Positions 53,862 through 63,328 are shown, numbered from the stretch's first letter. The stretch is 64,000 nt of DNA from Natrarchaeobaculum aegyptiacum (GCF_002156705.1 NZ_CP019893.1:2542001-2606000); one strand, 5' to 3'. The notes: generated by a model not told the origin, from the sequence alone. Numbers and translations: made by a program.

Positions 53862-54413
53862 TCACATGAAGCCGCGGTCGACCTCGTCGGTCTCGATGAG
53901 GTCCTCGAGTTCCGCGTCCAGCAACTCGTCGGCCTCCTCGAACCGGGTTGCGAGGTCGTCGAGTTCGTCCGGACGGCCGTAGCCGTCGTACTCCATCGGG
54001 CCGAACGCCGGACTCTCGAGTGCGTCCATCACGTCGTCGAAGAGGTCTTGCGGCCGCGTCGGAGCGTCCGCGTGGGTCTCGAGAACCGTCTCGAGTCGCT
54101 TCGAGACCGTCTCGGCCTGGTCTTCGTCTTCGGGGGGCGACTGGACGGCGAAACGTCCGCCCGCGTCCTCCTCGGGGAGGAACGAGCCGATCTCGTCGTC
54201 CAGTTTGCGGGCGACTTGCGTGCCGACGCCACGTACCTGATAGGGATTTTTCGCGTATGTCTTGAGGAAGTAGACGCCGGCACGAGGGTGTGCGAGGTAC
54301 AGTTCCTCACCGACACCGCGGGCGCGGTCGCCGGCGACCGCCCGCCAGCCCTGGGAATCGACGCCGCTGCCGGTCACGTCCTGCAGGACGTCCTGCCACT
54401 CGCGAATCCGCAT
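53862..54413 (-). CDS. haloarchaeal hypothetical protein, 183 residues
   Basis: A 183-residue acidic protein starting at ATG 54413 (MRIREWQDVLQDVTGSGVD). Visible features: an N-terminal YFLKTYAKNPYQVRGVGTQVARKLDDEIG segment and a long acidic C-terminal half ending FEEADELLDAELEDLIETDEVD. No cysteine cluster, membrane helix or catalytic motif. I do not recognise the family. An upstream extension in the same frame is rejected because its composition is un-halophilic. Confidence 0.55.
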   Translation of the reverse strand: MRIREWQDVLQDVTGSGVDSQGWRAVAGDRARGVGEELYLAHPRAGVYFLKTYAKNPYQVRGVGTQVARKLDDEIGSFLPEEDAGGRFAVQSPPEDEDQAETVSKRLETVLETHADAPTRPQDLFDDVMDALESPAFGPMEYDGYGRPDELDDLATRFEEADELLDAELEDLIETDEVDRGFM

Positions 54414-54555
54414 GGCAGACGGTTTCGGCCCGCAGAGAAAGAACGTATCGGTTCGGAAAGAGTGACTGACAGAACGGACGATATATTCGCGTCGGAGCTC
54501 GTGAACCAAAAGAGATACCCTTGCTCGCTCGAAGAACTGGTAACTACCTGTTTCC

Positions 54556-54837
54556 ATGCCTGCCCGTCGATCACTTCCGCTCGTCGAACTGTTTCGGACC
54601 GCCCCAGCGAAGAGTTTCCTCCTTACAGTCGGTCCACTGGCGCTCGCACTCGGCCAGCTCGCAAACGCCGCACTCACCGACTTCTCACCGATCCTCGCCG
54701 TCGGCTTCGCTGCCGTCATGGTCGCGTTCGCCGTCGTCGCGACCCGCCACCACGCCGCGGAGGTCCGTCTCGAGCGTCTCGAGGGGTCTCTGTCCTGGGA
54801 CGATGCGACGCCCACGGCGGGCGAACTGAGTGACTGA
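54556..54837 (+). CDS. small membrane protein, two TM helices
   Basis: A 93-residue protein with two helices (FLLTVGPLALALGQLANAAL and ILAVGFAAVMVAFAVVATRHH), then a short acidic tail. The loop between is short. It is expressed divergently from the 183-residue gene. Its family is unknown. Confidence 0.5.
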   Translation: MPARRSLPLVELFRTAPAKSFLLTVGPLALALGQLANAALTDFSPILAVGFAAVMVAFAVVATRHHAAEVRLERLEGSLSWDDATPTAGELSD

Positions 54838-54962
54838 CGCGGTCGGACGGTTCTCTCGCAGCTCGTTTCGCAGGCCGGTCGTTTTCGCTCGAGTTCACCG
54901 GGTGAGCAACGTGTGATTGCGCCCGGTAATGGCTCCGAGTCGACACCGACGTTCGCGGACAG

Positions 54963-55913
54963 TCAGGGGACGAGGGCGTAGACGAATCCGACGTATCCGG
55001 CGAGTAATATCGCCCCGTCCAGCCGTGAGAGTCGGCCGCCGGTGGCCATCATCGCGACGAGAGCGAGCGTGAATCCGACGAGGACCGGAAACTCGAACTG
55101 CAGGGTCGACGTGGCCACCGGAATCGGCGTGACCACGGCCACGATTCCGAGGACGGCGAGCACGTTGTAGACGTTCGACCCGACGACGTTCCCGATGGCG
55201 AAGTCGACTTCGTCTCTGATCGCACCGACGACCGAGGCCGCGAGTTCCGGGAGTGACGTTCCGAGCGCGAGGACGGTGAGCCCGACGAACAGTTCCGAGA
55301 AGCCGAAGGCGAACAGTAACTCGCTGCCGCCGGTGATGAGCCACCGCGAACCGAGGACGAGGCCGACCAGTCCACCGAGCACGAGCGCCACGTCACGAAC
55401 CCCGAATCCCGCTCTCGAGCGCGCCTCACTCTCTCCCTTCGATCGGCCGGGCTCCCGGCGAGCCGATCGAAACAGGAACGCGGTGAACGCGGCGAGCGTC
55501 GCGAGGAGGATCGTCCCCTCGAGTCGCCCGATCGTGCCGTCGGCGGCGAGAACGACGAGCAAGAGCGCGGCGAACACCATAAACGGGACGTCACGGCGCA
55601 TGACGGTGTCGCTGACCGAGAGCGGACGGATCAGCGCCGCCAGTCCCAGTACGAGCCCGATATTGGCGACGTTCGATCCCAGGACGGTGCCGAGCCCGGT
55701 ATCGGTCGAGACGTCGAGTGCACCGAGGACGGCGACGAACAGTTCCGGTGCCGTGGTGGCGAACGCGATCACCGTCACACCGACGGTCACCGGGCGAAGG
55801 CCGAATCCCAGCGCGAGGCGACCGGCACCGGCGACGAGCAACTCTGCTCCGACGTAGAGGACGACGACCCCGGCGAGGAGGACGAGGACGGCGCCGCCGG
55901 TGCCCGTGAACAT
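54963..55913 (-). CDS. CaCA-family sodium/calcium antiporter
   Basis: A 316-residue, about 10-helix cation exchanger with the two alpha repeats. The first is VIAFATTAPELFVAVLGAL with GSNVANIGLVLG, the second LALGTSLPELAASVVGAI with GSNVYNVLAVLG. The acidic and Asn/Ser residues of these repeats form the ion site. It likely exchanges Na+ or H+ for Ca2+ at the membrane. It is a single gene. Confidence 0.9.
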   Translation of the reverse strand: MFTGTGGAVLVLLAGVVVLYVGAELLVAGAGRLALGFGLRPVTVGVTVIAFATTAPELFVAVLGALDVSTDTGLGTVLGSNVANIGLVLGLAALIRPLSVSDTVMRRDVPFMVFAALLLVVLAADGTIGRLEGTILLATLAAFTAFLFRSARREPGRSKGESEARSRAGFGVRDVALVLGGLVGLVLGSRWLITGGSELLFAFGFSELFVGLTVLALGTSLPELAASVVGAIRDEVDFAIGNVVGSNVYNVLAVLGIVAVVTPIPVATSTLQFEFPVLVGFTLALVAMMATGGRLSRLDGAILLAGYVGFVYALVP

Positions 55914-56277
55914 GCAGGTGGGTACTCGAGAGCGTCGTATAAACGGCGCGGGACGGTTCTCGAGCCCAGGGGAGTGCGACTGGTGCCCCAGTAACTGATG
56001 CCCGTCGGCACACTACACTCGAGAGTCGAGAGCGAGGACCAAAATCAACGATCGTCCTCCCGTCGTAGCTTCATCTTGTGACCAGAGACACTTAAGCGAC
56101 GCCGGCTCACCGGATCCGACTGGATCGTCACGAGCCTCGGACGGTCGTGGTCGCCCCCCGAGTCGAGTCGCTTGCTCTCGGCCCGCGTCGGGCCGCTGCC
56201 CCGGAATTTACTCGTCAGTCTGTGCGCAAAATGTGGGTTCCGAAACCCCTATTCACGCGCTGTCCCGAATGCGAGTA
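55914..56277. other. 364-bp intergenic with TATA-like element, no ORF
   Basis: CTTAAG at 56091-56096 sits in a context (ACACTTAAGCGACGCC) very similar to the TFS promoter (GACTTAAGCGACGCG at about 14165), so it may be a plus- or minus-strand promoter. No coding frame begins at a suitable distance. Sequence to about 56,210 is GC-rich with several short inverted CGAG/CTCG motifs. A small RNA or a long leader of mptA is possible. Confidence 0.35.
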
Positions 56278-57213
56278 ATGAGTCATCAGTTGCCCGACGT
56301 GCAGGCGACGTCGCCCGAGGTCACCGTCGGCCTCAGTCAGGTCGGCGTCACCGGCGTCGAGAAACTCGTGAAGATCGCTCGCGAGGACAAACGCCCGCTC
56401 GTCTTCACCGCGGAGTTCGAGGTCTTCGTCGATCTCCCCGCCTGGCGCAAGGGCGCGGACATGAGCCGCAATATGGAGGTCATCGACGAAATCCTCGAAG
56501 ACGCTACCCGCGAGGAGGCCTACCGCGTCGAGGAAGTCTGCGGGGAGGCCGCCGAACGCCTGCTCGAGAAACACGACTACACCTCCCGCGCAGAGGTATC
56601 CATGGAAGCTGAGTTCATGCGCCGCGAGCAGACGCCCGCGACAGACCGCGAGACCCAGCACACCGTCGACGTCATCGCCTCGGCCACCGCAACGGAGGAG
56701 GGCACCCGCGAGGAGATCGGCACCCGCGTCACGGGGATGACCGTCTGCCCCTGCTCGCAGGGGATGTCCGCCGCGCGGGCGAAACAGACCCTCGAGGACC
56801 TCGAGGTCGACGAGGAGACGATCACGCAGTTCTTAGAGGAGGTCCCACAGCCAGGTCACTCCCAGCGCGGGCACGCGACCCTGACCGTGGAGACACCCGG
56901 CGACCCCGAGGTCGACCTCAACGACCTGATCGACGTCGCCCGGGACGCGATGAGCGCGCGGATCTACAACCTGGCGAAGCGACCAGACGAAGATCACATG
57001 ACGTTCGCGGCCCACTCGGACGCGAAGTTCGTCGAGGACTGCGTCCGGTCGATGGCCGAGGGTGTCGTCGCCGAGTTCGACCACCTGCCCGACGACGCAG
57101 TGGTGACGATGAAGCAGTCCAACGACGAGTCGATCCACCAGCACAACGCCCACGCCGAGCGCGTCGTGGAGATGGCGACCCTTCGCGGGGAAGTCAACGG
57201 CGACGGCTCCTGA
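56278..57213 (+). CDS. mptA: GTP cyclohydrolase MptA (type IV / FolE2-like)
   Basis: MptA converts GTP to a cyclic dihydroneopterin phosphate, the first step of archaeal pterin cofactor synthesis. In the 311-residue product the landmarks are [49 protein letters not shown] and the metal-site region [15 protein letters not shown]. It closes with [14 protein letters not shown]. Residue Cys in VCPCSQ and downstream His are the expected metal ligands. Start is ATG 56278 (MSHQLPDVQ). Confidence 0.92.
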   Translation: MSHQLPDVQATSPEVTVGLSQVGVTGVEKLVKIAREDKRPLVFTAEFEVFVDLPAWRKGADMSRNMEVIDEILEDATREEAYRVEEVCGEAAERLLEKHDYTSRAEVSMEAEFMRREQTPATDRETQHTVDVIASATATEEGTREEIGTRVTGMTVCPCSQGMSAARAKQTLEDLEVDEETITQFLEEVPQPGHSQRGHATLTVETPGDPEVDLNDLIDVARDAMSARIYNLAKRPDEDHMTFAAHSDAKFVEDCVRSMAEGVVAEFDHLPDDAVVTMKQSNDESIHQHNAHAERVVEMATLRGEVNGDGS

Positions 57214-57219
57214 CCGGGG

Positions 57220-57666
57220 TTACTCGTCGTCCGGTCGTCGCGCGATGATCCCGTTCCCGATCATGGTGATGACGACCTCGTCGTCCTGATTGAACCCCTC
57301 CGTTTCCAGCTTGACGTATCCGCGGTCGTCTCGACTCTCCGAGGGTCGTTTTTCGATAACTTCGCTCCGTCGTCGGAGGGTGTCACCGGGTTTGACGGGT
57401 GCCTTCCACCGAAGTTCGTCGACTCCAAACGAGCCGAGAAAGGCCCTGTCCCGGCTACTTTCGACGCCGAGGCGCATCATGATTGACGCGGTGTGCCAGC
57501 CGGAAGCGACGAGTTCACCGAACATGGAGTCGGCTGCAGCCTCTTCGTCGACGTGAAACGGCTGTGGATCGTACTGCTCGGCGAACTCGACGATTTCCGC
57601 TTTGGTCACGTCGTACTCGCCGGACTCGTCGACGTCCCCGACCTCGATGTCTTCGAAGTATTGCAT
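57220..57666 (-). CDS. MaoC-type hot-dog dehydratase
   Basis: A 148-residue single-hot-dog protein of the MaoC (R-specific enoyl-CoA hydratase) family. Motifs are MQYFEDIEVGD, then the active-site stretch FAEQYDPQPFHVDEEAAADS with Asp and His, LVASGWHTASIMMRL, and ELRWKAPVKPGDTL. It likely hydrates enoyl-CoA or binds acyl chains. Its stop is 7 bp from the convergent mptA stop. Confidence 0.85.
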   Translation of the reverse strand: MQYFEDIEVGDVDESGEYDVTKAEIVEFAEQYDPQPFHVDEEAAADSMFGELVASGWHTASIMMRLGVESSRDRAFLGSFGVDELRWKAPVKPGDTLRRRSEVIEKRPSESRDDRGYVKLETEGFNQDDEVVITMIGNGIIARRPDDE

Positions 57667-57770
57667 CGACGTGATATTCTCTCACAACTATTGTTATCTT
57701 TGTGGACGGCCGGTGTTCTCACGCCTTCAGATCATTCGTCACTCGTTCGAGACGCGAACTCGAGTCGAAC

Positions 57771-59063
57771 TCACAGGTAGCCAAACAGCGGCATCGCGAG
57801 GCCGACGACCCAGCCGAGCAGTCCGATTCCGAAGATCGCCGCACCTTCCGCGTCGCTCCGAGCCGACCCCGCGGCGAGCAAGCCGAGTGCGACCATCAGT
57901 CCGAGCCGGTGGAGCAGCAACTCGATCGGGAGCGTCGTGATCCCGATCCCGAGGAAGTCGAGGACGAATCCCGCGCCGAGGCCGACCAGGCTGAACGCGA
58001 ACGCCGACTGGGGCGCTAGCGGCTTACCGAGCCAACTCGCGACCCGTTGCAACCGCAGGAACCGGCTCGCTCGCTCGAGTGGCTGGGTGAGCACGATCGC
58101 CGTCACCGGCAAGCCGACGACGAGTATCGGATAGAATACCGTGACGAACGCCTGTGGGGAGATCCACGGCACTGCCGCCTCCACGGCGAGACCACCGGCT
58201 CGGACTCCGACGACCAGTCCCGCGAGCGCGACGGCGAGGACGAACCCCCTGACGTTCAGATACGCCCACGTGAGTGCCCGACGGCTCCCTCGAAGGACGC
58301 CGCAGAGTGCGTCGGTGCTGAGAACACCGAGCAGCCCGAGGACGCCCCCGACGACGATCGGTGCGACGAGCGCCAGTTCGATCACCGAAAGCCAGCCGTC
58401 GTTCCAGCCCTCGTGGGTACCGTGGTACTCACGGCGCACCTCCTCGACGTACGGCTCCTCGAGAAACTCACCCTCGAGGGTGTTCTGGGACCTCTGGATG
58501 TCCGTCACCGAGTGGCGCAGCCGGAACCAGTCGAAGTACTCCTGGTGGACCTGAATCGCCGTCCAGTCGTCGTGCTCCGTCGTGTACGCGCGAATGTGGT
58601 GTCGGCTTCCGAGGTACGTCCCCGCGTGGAGCTGATAGCTCTCGTCGATCCAGATGCGTTCGCCGCCGTGTTCGGCGGCGTCGACGTAGGTATATCGCGT
58701 CGAGCCGTGGGCGTCGTCCCACTGGATCTGGTCGTCGGCGTCCTCGTACACCTCGGGTTCGTCTTCTTCGTCGGGATCCAGTTCCTCCCACTCGAGGTCC
58801 TCCTGGCCGACGAGCAACCGCTGGACTCGCTCGTCGGAACCGTGGACGACGAGGTTGATCGCGAGCGTCTGCTCGTCGGTCGACCGGTCGCGACTGGTGT
58901 ACGGCCAGAGGTAGCTGCCGTTGTCTGCCGGCTGGATCAGCTGCTCGCGGTCGAGGGTCTCGGGTTCGCCCGGATCGGGTAACGGGTCGACGAACCCGCC
59001 GGCGACCAGATAACTGGCAGCGAGGACGAGCAATCCGAGGACCAGGAGGTGGCGGCGCTTCAT
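57771..59063 (-). CDS. large membrane protein of unknown function
   Basis: A 430-residue protein with an N-terminal signal-anchor-like helix (LLVLGLLVLAASYLVAG), then an acidic extracellular domain of about 190 residues rich in Trp, Tyr and Glu (HVH..., YVDAAEHGGERIWIDESYQ in part). Six or so helices make up the second half. No motif is familiar. The arrangement suggests a surface domain tethered to a multi-helix base. It is a single gene between the MaoC and TrmB genes. Confidence 0.6.
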   Translation of the reverse strand: MKRRHLLVLGLLVLAASYLVAGGFVDPLPDPGEPETLDREQLIQPADNGSYLWPYTSRDRSTDEQTLAINLVVHGSDERVQRLLVGQEDLEWEELDPDEEDEPEVYEDADDQIQWDDAHGSTRYTYVDAAEHGGERIWIDESYQLHAGTYLGSRHHIRAYTTEHDDWTAIQVHQEYFDWFRLRHSVTDIQRSQNTLEGEFLEEPYVEEVRREYHGTHEGWNDGWLSVIELALVAPIVVGGVLGLLGVLSTDALCGVLRGSRRALTWAYLNVRGFVLAVALAGLVVGVRAGGLAVEAAVPWISPQAFVTVFYPILVVGLPVTAIVLTQPLERASRFLRLQRVASWLGKPLAPQSAFAFSLVGLGAGFVLDFLGIGITTLPIELLLHRLGLMVALGLLAAGSARSDAEGAAIFGIGLLGWVVGLAMPLFGYL

Positions 59064-59169
59064 CTGCGGCTCGACTCGAGTACGTCGTTACTCGCCGCCG
59101 GGCATGTAACACGAGTGCTTGCGTCACCCGGTGAGAACCGTGGGTGCAACGATACGCGTGGACTCGGGA

Positions 59170-59973
59170 CTAGAACTCGAGTGGCTCTGCGTCTCTCCAG
59201 CGCGGGAAGAACTCCTCCTGGACGCTGGCGGCGAACTCGGGGTCTTTGAGGTCGATCATGCCGAAGGCGTCACCCGAGGAGAGCGGGTTCGGCACCTGAA
59301 TGCAGATCTCGACGTCGTCGATGATGTTGAACGAGCCAGTGACGTCGTCGTTCGTCCGGACGCGGAAGTCCTCCCGGCCCTGCAGTTGGGTCCGGTAGCG
59401 CTCGCCGACCCGCTCGGAGAGTGAGGCGACCATCTTGCGAGTCATCAGGACGTCGACGGACACTCCGCGATCCAGCGCATCGTCGAGCTGGGCGTAGACC
59501 TCCTCGCTGACGGCCTGCATGTCCCGTTCTGGAACTGGGTCTGCGGCGACCATCACGATGTGGTCGTCGGCTGCGGCCAGCCGCTCGAGCAGGAGGTCAG
59601 TCGTCTCCTCGGGGCCGACGGCGGCGGTCCAGAACTGCTCTTCGACCGGGTCCGCGGCGTCGAGTTCGTCCGAGAGGTCGTCGACGATCGACTCGTACTG
59701 GTCGACTTTCTCCTCGAGTTCCCGTTTCTTGTCCTCGAGCAGGCGATCGAGTGCCGTCGCGGGCTCGACCGCGACGTACTTCTTCGGGCGACTCGCGGTC
59801 TGGCTGCGCACGAGATTGTACTGCTCGATGCTGTTCAAGACGTCGTAGATGCGTCCCATCGGGACGTCGCTCGCCCGGGACAACTCTTTGGCCGTTGTGG
59901 GACCGGTGTTCAGCAGCGCTCGGTAGGCTCGAGCTTCGTACTCCGAGAGTCCGAGATCCCTGAGGCTTGCCAT
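59170..59973 (-). CDS. TrmB-family transcriptional regulator
   Basis: A 267-residue regulator with a winged helix (DLGLSEYEARAYRALLNTG and ASDVPMGRIYDVLNSIEQYNL), a short coiled region (DKKRELEEKVDQYESIVDDLSDELDA) and a PLD-like effector domain ending in FPRWRDAEPLEF. No adjacent transport or sugar operon indicates the target. It is the second TrmB of the window, and unlike the first has no divergent partner. Confidence 0.82.
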   Translation of the reverse strand: MASLRDLGLSEYEARAYRALLNTGPTTAKELSRASDVPMGRIYDVLNSIEQYNLVRSQTASRPKKYVAVEPATALDRLLEDKKRELEEKVDQYESIVDDLSDELDAADPVEEQFWTAAVGPEETTDLLLERLAAADDHIVMVAADPVPERDMQAVSEEVYAQLDDALDRGVSVDVLMTRKMVASLSERVGERYRTQLQGREDFRVRTNDDVTGSFNIIDDVEICIQVPNPLSSGDAFGMIDLKDPEFAASVQEEFFPRWRDAEPLEF

Positions 59974-60053
59974 ACTGGTACAGACGACTGTGGAAACTTA
60001 AACACTGTGGTAGTTTGTCGAAATGGCCGATTCTTCGGTTCTGGGCTCAGAGG

Positions 60054-61703
60054 TCACTCGAGAACGGACTGGAGCCGTTCGCTCAACTCGTCAGGAGTTT
60101 CGGCGGTCGCGGAGGCGTGATCGCCCAGTTCGACGCGGGCAGTCCCGGCCTCGAGTTCAACCGCTTCGGGGACGACGACCTTCTCGTGGTCTGCCATCCG
60201 GAGTGCCGCCCGGTGGAGCTCCGTACCCGGCTCGTCACCGACGCGGATCACGAGTGGTCCCTCGAGTAACCGGGAGACGGTCGTGGCGTACCGTGCGACC
60301 TGCGGACCGAACCGGTCGCTGGCCCCCGCGAACGACTCGAGGGCTTCCCGGGCGTGCGTGCGGTGGGCCTCGTCGCCGGTCAGGATGGCGAGCTCGAGGA
60401 GGCCGTCGGCGAACGCCACGTTCGAATCGAGTGGACGGAGCTGACGCTCGAGCAAGCCTGCGCCTGCAGCGGGCCCGTCGAGGAACGACCCGTCGTCCTG
60501 CAGTCGGTCGATCGTCGCGTCGGCGACCTCGCGAGCGTCGGCGGTCGCCGTCGGATCGATCGTGCTCGCGACGGTCGTAAGCGCACCTAGCACGCGCGCC
60601 TGGTTCGAGAGGAGACAGGTCGGTCCCGCCTCTGACTCGAGGGCTGCCTCGCGCTCGTGGGCGACGACACCGTCTCTCAGGAGATCTTTCCGGAGGGTCT
60701 CGAGGGCGCGTTCGGCGTAGCGGCGGGCGCGTTCGTCGTCGGTGTAGGCGTAGTAGGTGAGCAAGCCTTCGATGGCGAGCGCGTTCGAGCCGGCGAAGAC
60801 GCCGTCGTCGACTGGTGGCTCGTCGGCGTCGGCGCGGTCGGTGGCGTCCAGCCCGTGTGCAGCGGGCTCGCCGGGTGCCTGGCTGTTGGCGAACGCGTCA
60901 GCCTCGTCGTTCCAGAGCGTCGTGGTCAGGAACTCGATGGTTCGTTCGGCGGGCTCGCGGTAGGCGTCTGCACCGGTGTGGAGGTAGGCGTTGGCGAACG
61001 CCCGGACGAGCGCCGCGTTCGAGTCCAGCAGCTTCTCGTGCTGGAGTCCGGACCAATCGCGCTCGGTCGCAAAGCGATAGAACCCGCCGTCGTACTCGTC
61101 GAGCAGGTTCGCGCTGACGGCGTCGAACGATCGCAGCGCCATCTGCCGATCTCGCTTGAGGGAGAACTCGAGGGCGTCGGGAAGGGGGAACTTCGGGCTC
61201 TCACCCCAGCCGCCGGCGTGCTCGTCGTAGGACTCCGTGAGCTGGCCGAGCATTGCGGCCTCGACGTCGCCCGTGAGGTCGCCGGCTGGTGGTTCGTCGT
61301 CGCGAAGCAGGCGGGGGACGCGTCCCGCGCCGCTACCGCGGGCCTGCCACGTCGAGCGGACGCTGTCGAGCACCTGTCGCATCCCGTCGGGGCCGAGGTA
61401 GCCCGCGCCCGTGAGGATCGTTCCGTCGGGTGCGAGAAAGACGGTCGAGGGGAATCCACCCGAATTGTAGCGGTCGCGAACGCGCGGATGGCGGTCCACG
61501 TCCACGCGCACGGGAACGAAGCTGTCGTTGACGTTCGCGGCGATACGCGGCTCGGCGTAGGTCGCTGCGTCCATCTCGTGACAGTGATCACACCAGGTTG
61601 CCGTCAGCGAGAGCAACACCGGGACCTCGGCTTCGGCAGCCTCCTCGAACGCCGCCTCACCCCACTCGCGCCACTCGACGCGCGTTGGATCGTCCACGTT
61701 CAT
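60054..61703 (-). CDS. YyaL/DUF255-type thioredoxin-domain protein
   Basis: A 549-residue protein. The N-terminal domain (about 1-110) is thioredoxin-like with the active-site motif TATWCDHCHEM (C38, C41), and the remainder is a six-hairpin glycosidase-like alpha/alpha barrel (GGWGESPKFPLP, EKLLDSNAALVRAFANAY). This two-domain layout is typical of YyaL/SPATA20-type proteins. Their function is not known; a role in redox or carbohydrate metabolism is suggested by domain content only. Confidence 0.88.
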   Translation of the reverse strand: MNVDDPTRVEWREWGEAAFEEAAEAEVPVLLSLTATWCDHCHEMDAATYAEPRIAANVNDSFVPVRVDVDRHPRVRDRYNSGGFPSTVFLAPDGTILTGAGYLGPDGMRQVLDSVRSTWQARGSGAGRVPRLLRDDEPPAGDLTGDVEAAMLGQLTESYDEHAGGWGESPKFPLPDALEFSLKRDRQMALRSFDAVSANLLDEYDGGFYRFATERDWSGLQHEKLLDSNAALVRAFANAYLHTGADAYREPAERTIEFLTTTLWNDEADAFANSQAPGEPAAHGLDATDRADADEPPVDDGVFAGSNALAIEGLLTYYAYTDDERARRYAERALETLRKDLLRDGVVAHEREAALESEAGPTCLLSNQARVLGALTTVASTIDPTATADAREVADATIDRLQDDGSFLDGPAAGAGLLERQLRPLDSNVAFADGLLELAILTGDEAHRTHAREALESFAGASDRFGPQVARYATTVSRLLEGPLVIRVGDEPGTELHRAALRMADHEKVVVPEAVELEAGTARVELGDHASATAETPDELSERLQSVLE

Positions 61704-61832
61704 ACGCGAGGGTAGCCCGTCGCGTGGGTAAGCCCTTCGCTCGCCACCGTGACGGCGCGGCTGGCCTCACGAGCGAATCGCCACTCGTCACGAGAGTAAA
61801 GCGTTTTCACCCTTCGCGGGTTACGTCGGGGT

Positions 61833-62447
61833 ATGTACCGGTGGATCGCGGTCCTGTTGCTCATCCCGTTTCTCGACGCCGTCTTGCTGGCGGTTCTCGT
61901 CAGCCAGTTCGAGGCAGTCGGCTGGGTCGCAATGGTCCTCTTCGTCGTGCTCACGGGCCTGCTCGGGATGCTCTTCGTCCGCGCCGAAGGCCGGCGCACC
62001 CTCCGGAAGATGCAACGCTCGCTCGTCGCGGGAGAGCCCCCGACAAACCAGCTCCTCGACGGTGGGCTGCTGATCGCCGCCGGGGCGTTCCTGCTTACGC
62101 CCGGTCTCGTCACGGACATCCTCGGGTTCCTGCTCGTCGTCCCGATCACCAGAGTTCCGATTCGGATGGGGCTCAAACGGTTCGTGATCGTCCCGTACCT
62201 CGACCGGAAGGCCGACGGGCTCGTCAGTGGCACCGTCTGGACTGCTGGCTTCCCCGACGAGACGATGGCCGGACAGGGGACGGCCGACTCGAGTGGCACC
62301 GGTGGCGGTGCTGGTGGCACCTACGACCTCGGCGCGGACGCCTACTCCGTCGACAGCGAGGGCCGCACCACCTACACCGTCGACCTCGGCGACGAGCGGA
62401 CCACGGATCGGTCGGACGACGAGGACGACGACCCCTCCGCTCGGTAG
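61833..62447 (+). CDS. fxsA: FxsA-family membrane protein
   Basis: A 204-residue protein with three helices in the first 110 residues (WIAVLLLIPFLDAVLLAVLV, VAMVLFVVLTGLLGMLFV and LLIAAGAFLLTPGLVTDILG). These match the FxsA pattern, including the LTPGLVTD motif. The C-terminal 90 residues are Gly/Ser/Asp-rich and probably disordered. FxsA in bacteria modulates phage exclusion, but the archaeal role is unknown. tRNA-Ile follows. Confidence 0.85.
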   Translation: MYRWIAVLLLIPFLDAVLLAVLVSQFEAVGWVAMVLFVVLTGLLGMLFVRAEGRRTLRKMQRSLVAGEPPTNQLLDGGLLIAAGAFLLTPGLVTDILGFLLVVPITRVPIRMGLKRFVIVPYLDRKADGLVSGTVWTAGFPDETMAGQGTADSSGTGGGAGGTYDLGADAYSVDSEGRTTYTVDLGDERTTDRSDDEDDDPSAR

Positions 62448-62477
62448 CGATTCGCACCCCTCCTCAGGAAGGAAACG

Positions 62478-62483
62478 CTTAAA
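62478..62483 (+). promoter_or_regulatory. TATA-like element of tRNA-Ile
   Basis: CTTAAA, in the context ACGCTTAAACC, lies 41-46 nt before the first base of the mature tRNA. This is a usual distance for a haloarchaeal tRNA promoter with a short leader. Confidence 0.5.
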
Positions 62484-62523
62484 CCTTCCACCCGGCAACG
62501 ATAGGATGCGAAGCACGAAACGC

Positions 62524-62597
62524 GGGCCGATAGCTCAATCAGGTTGAGCGCCACTCTGATAAGGTGGAGGCTCTCGGTTCAAATCCGAGTCGGCCCA
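62524..62597 (+). tRNA. tRNA-Ile (anticodon GAT)
   Basis: A complete cloverleaf. Acceptor stem GGGCCGA (62524-62530) pairs with TCGGCCC (62590-62596), discriminator A at 62597. D arm GCTC/GAGC, anticodon stem CCACT/GGTGG around CTGATAA (anticodon GAT), and T arm CTCGG/CCGAG around TTCAAAT. CCA is not encoded and there is no intron. The 3' end is duplicated downstream at 62681-62702, marking it as a likely integration target. Confidence 0.97.
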
Positions 62598-63025
62598 TGT
62601 TCTTGTCGTGAGCAAATCGGCGAGCGGAAGGTATCGAATTCAACTCGGATTCGAATCAGGGAGGAGTGTGCTCCGACCGTGGTTCGAATCCGAGTTGGCC
62701 CACTCAGTTTCTGAACGGTTCGTAGACACCCGGTACCGCTAGGTTTAGCGTTCAACAGTTCCGTTCACGGCGGTTGGGGAAATCGGTGCCCCCTCGATTT
62801 CGCCGCTTAGTTGATTCAACTTTGAACGCGGGTCACCTCCGTCTCGGGATTCCGGTTAGCCCAAACGATAAATCGAGTGATAAAACTAGGGGTGGTATTC
62901 GTTGAAACGGTGCCTCTTGACCTATTCGGGTCTATTCCGTGGCGAGTGCTCGCTCGCAAAAGTCCGGGCTGGTCATCGATGCGTTGCTCGCCTGCTCTGT
63001 CGATTTTCTCTCTGGCGCTGATCTC
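62598..63025. other. post-tRNA island-like region, no gene seen
   Basis: A 428-bp region with lower GC than the core genes. It contains the tRNA 3'-end copy (62681-62702) and an inverted part-copy (62641-62655), then sequence with no recognisable gene. Short hairpins occur, such as GAAATCG/CGATTTC near 62,785-62,812. Consistent with decayed integrated DNA. Confidence 0.45.
62641..62702. repeat. tRNA-Ile 3'-end copies (candidate att site)
   Basis: The 22 nt from 62681 to 62702 match the tRNA 3' end (62576-62597) at 20 positions. In addition CAACTCGGATTCGAA at 62641-62655 is the exact reverse complement of 62683-62697, giving a 15-bp perfect inverted repeat 27 nt apart. Direct tRNA-end copies are the footprint of tyrosine-recombinase integration. 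The inverted copy is unusual. Confidence 0.65.
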
Positions 63026-63328
63026 TCAAAGTAGTCGTTGACAACTTCTGCACGCCTCATGGCTCATGGCAGCGCGCAAGAGCCCCACTGACTCGATCGA
63101 TTCGCCCTCCACGAGATCAAATCTGGTTCTCTCGATTGGTTTTGTCATCGCTCGACCGAACGGTCTCATTGCTCCGAGCTCGGTGCTCTCGAACCGCTCG
63201 CTTATCGGGTCGAGCACGCTCGAACCGTATCGGTAGACAAACTCAATGTGCCCGTGGGTGTCTACTTTAGCCGGTTTCGACTGCCAACTGATTTCTGCCT
63301 TGGAATCACCGACTCGCTGAAATTTCAC
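63026..63328 (-). CDS. hypothetical protein or remnant, 100 residues
   Basis: An open frame of 100 residues (MKFQRVGDSKAEISWQSKPA ...) with acidic and Arg-rich stretches and a C-terminal Cys pair in SHEACRSCQRLL. Its composition is intermediate and no family is recognised. It lies in the island-like area between the tRNA copies and the transposase remnant, so it may be a mobile-element gene or a decayed fragment. Confidence 0.35.
   Translation of the reverse strand: MKFQRVGDSKAEISWQSKPAKVDTHGHIEFVYRYGSSVLDPISERFESTELGAMRPFGRAMTKPIERTRFDLVEGESIESVGLLRAAMSHEACRSCQRLL

Noticed and set aside
62641-62702. Second tRNA gene
   Set aside because: Only the T-arm and acceptor 3' strand are present. 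The 5' acceptor strand, D arm and anticodon arm are missing, so it is a partial copy.
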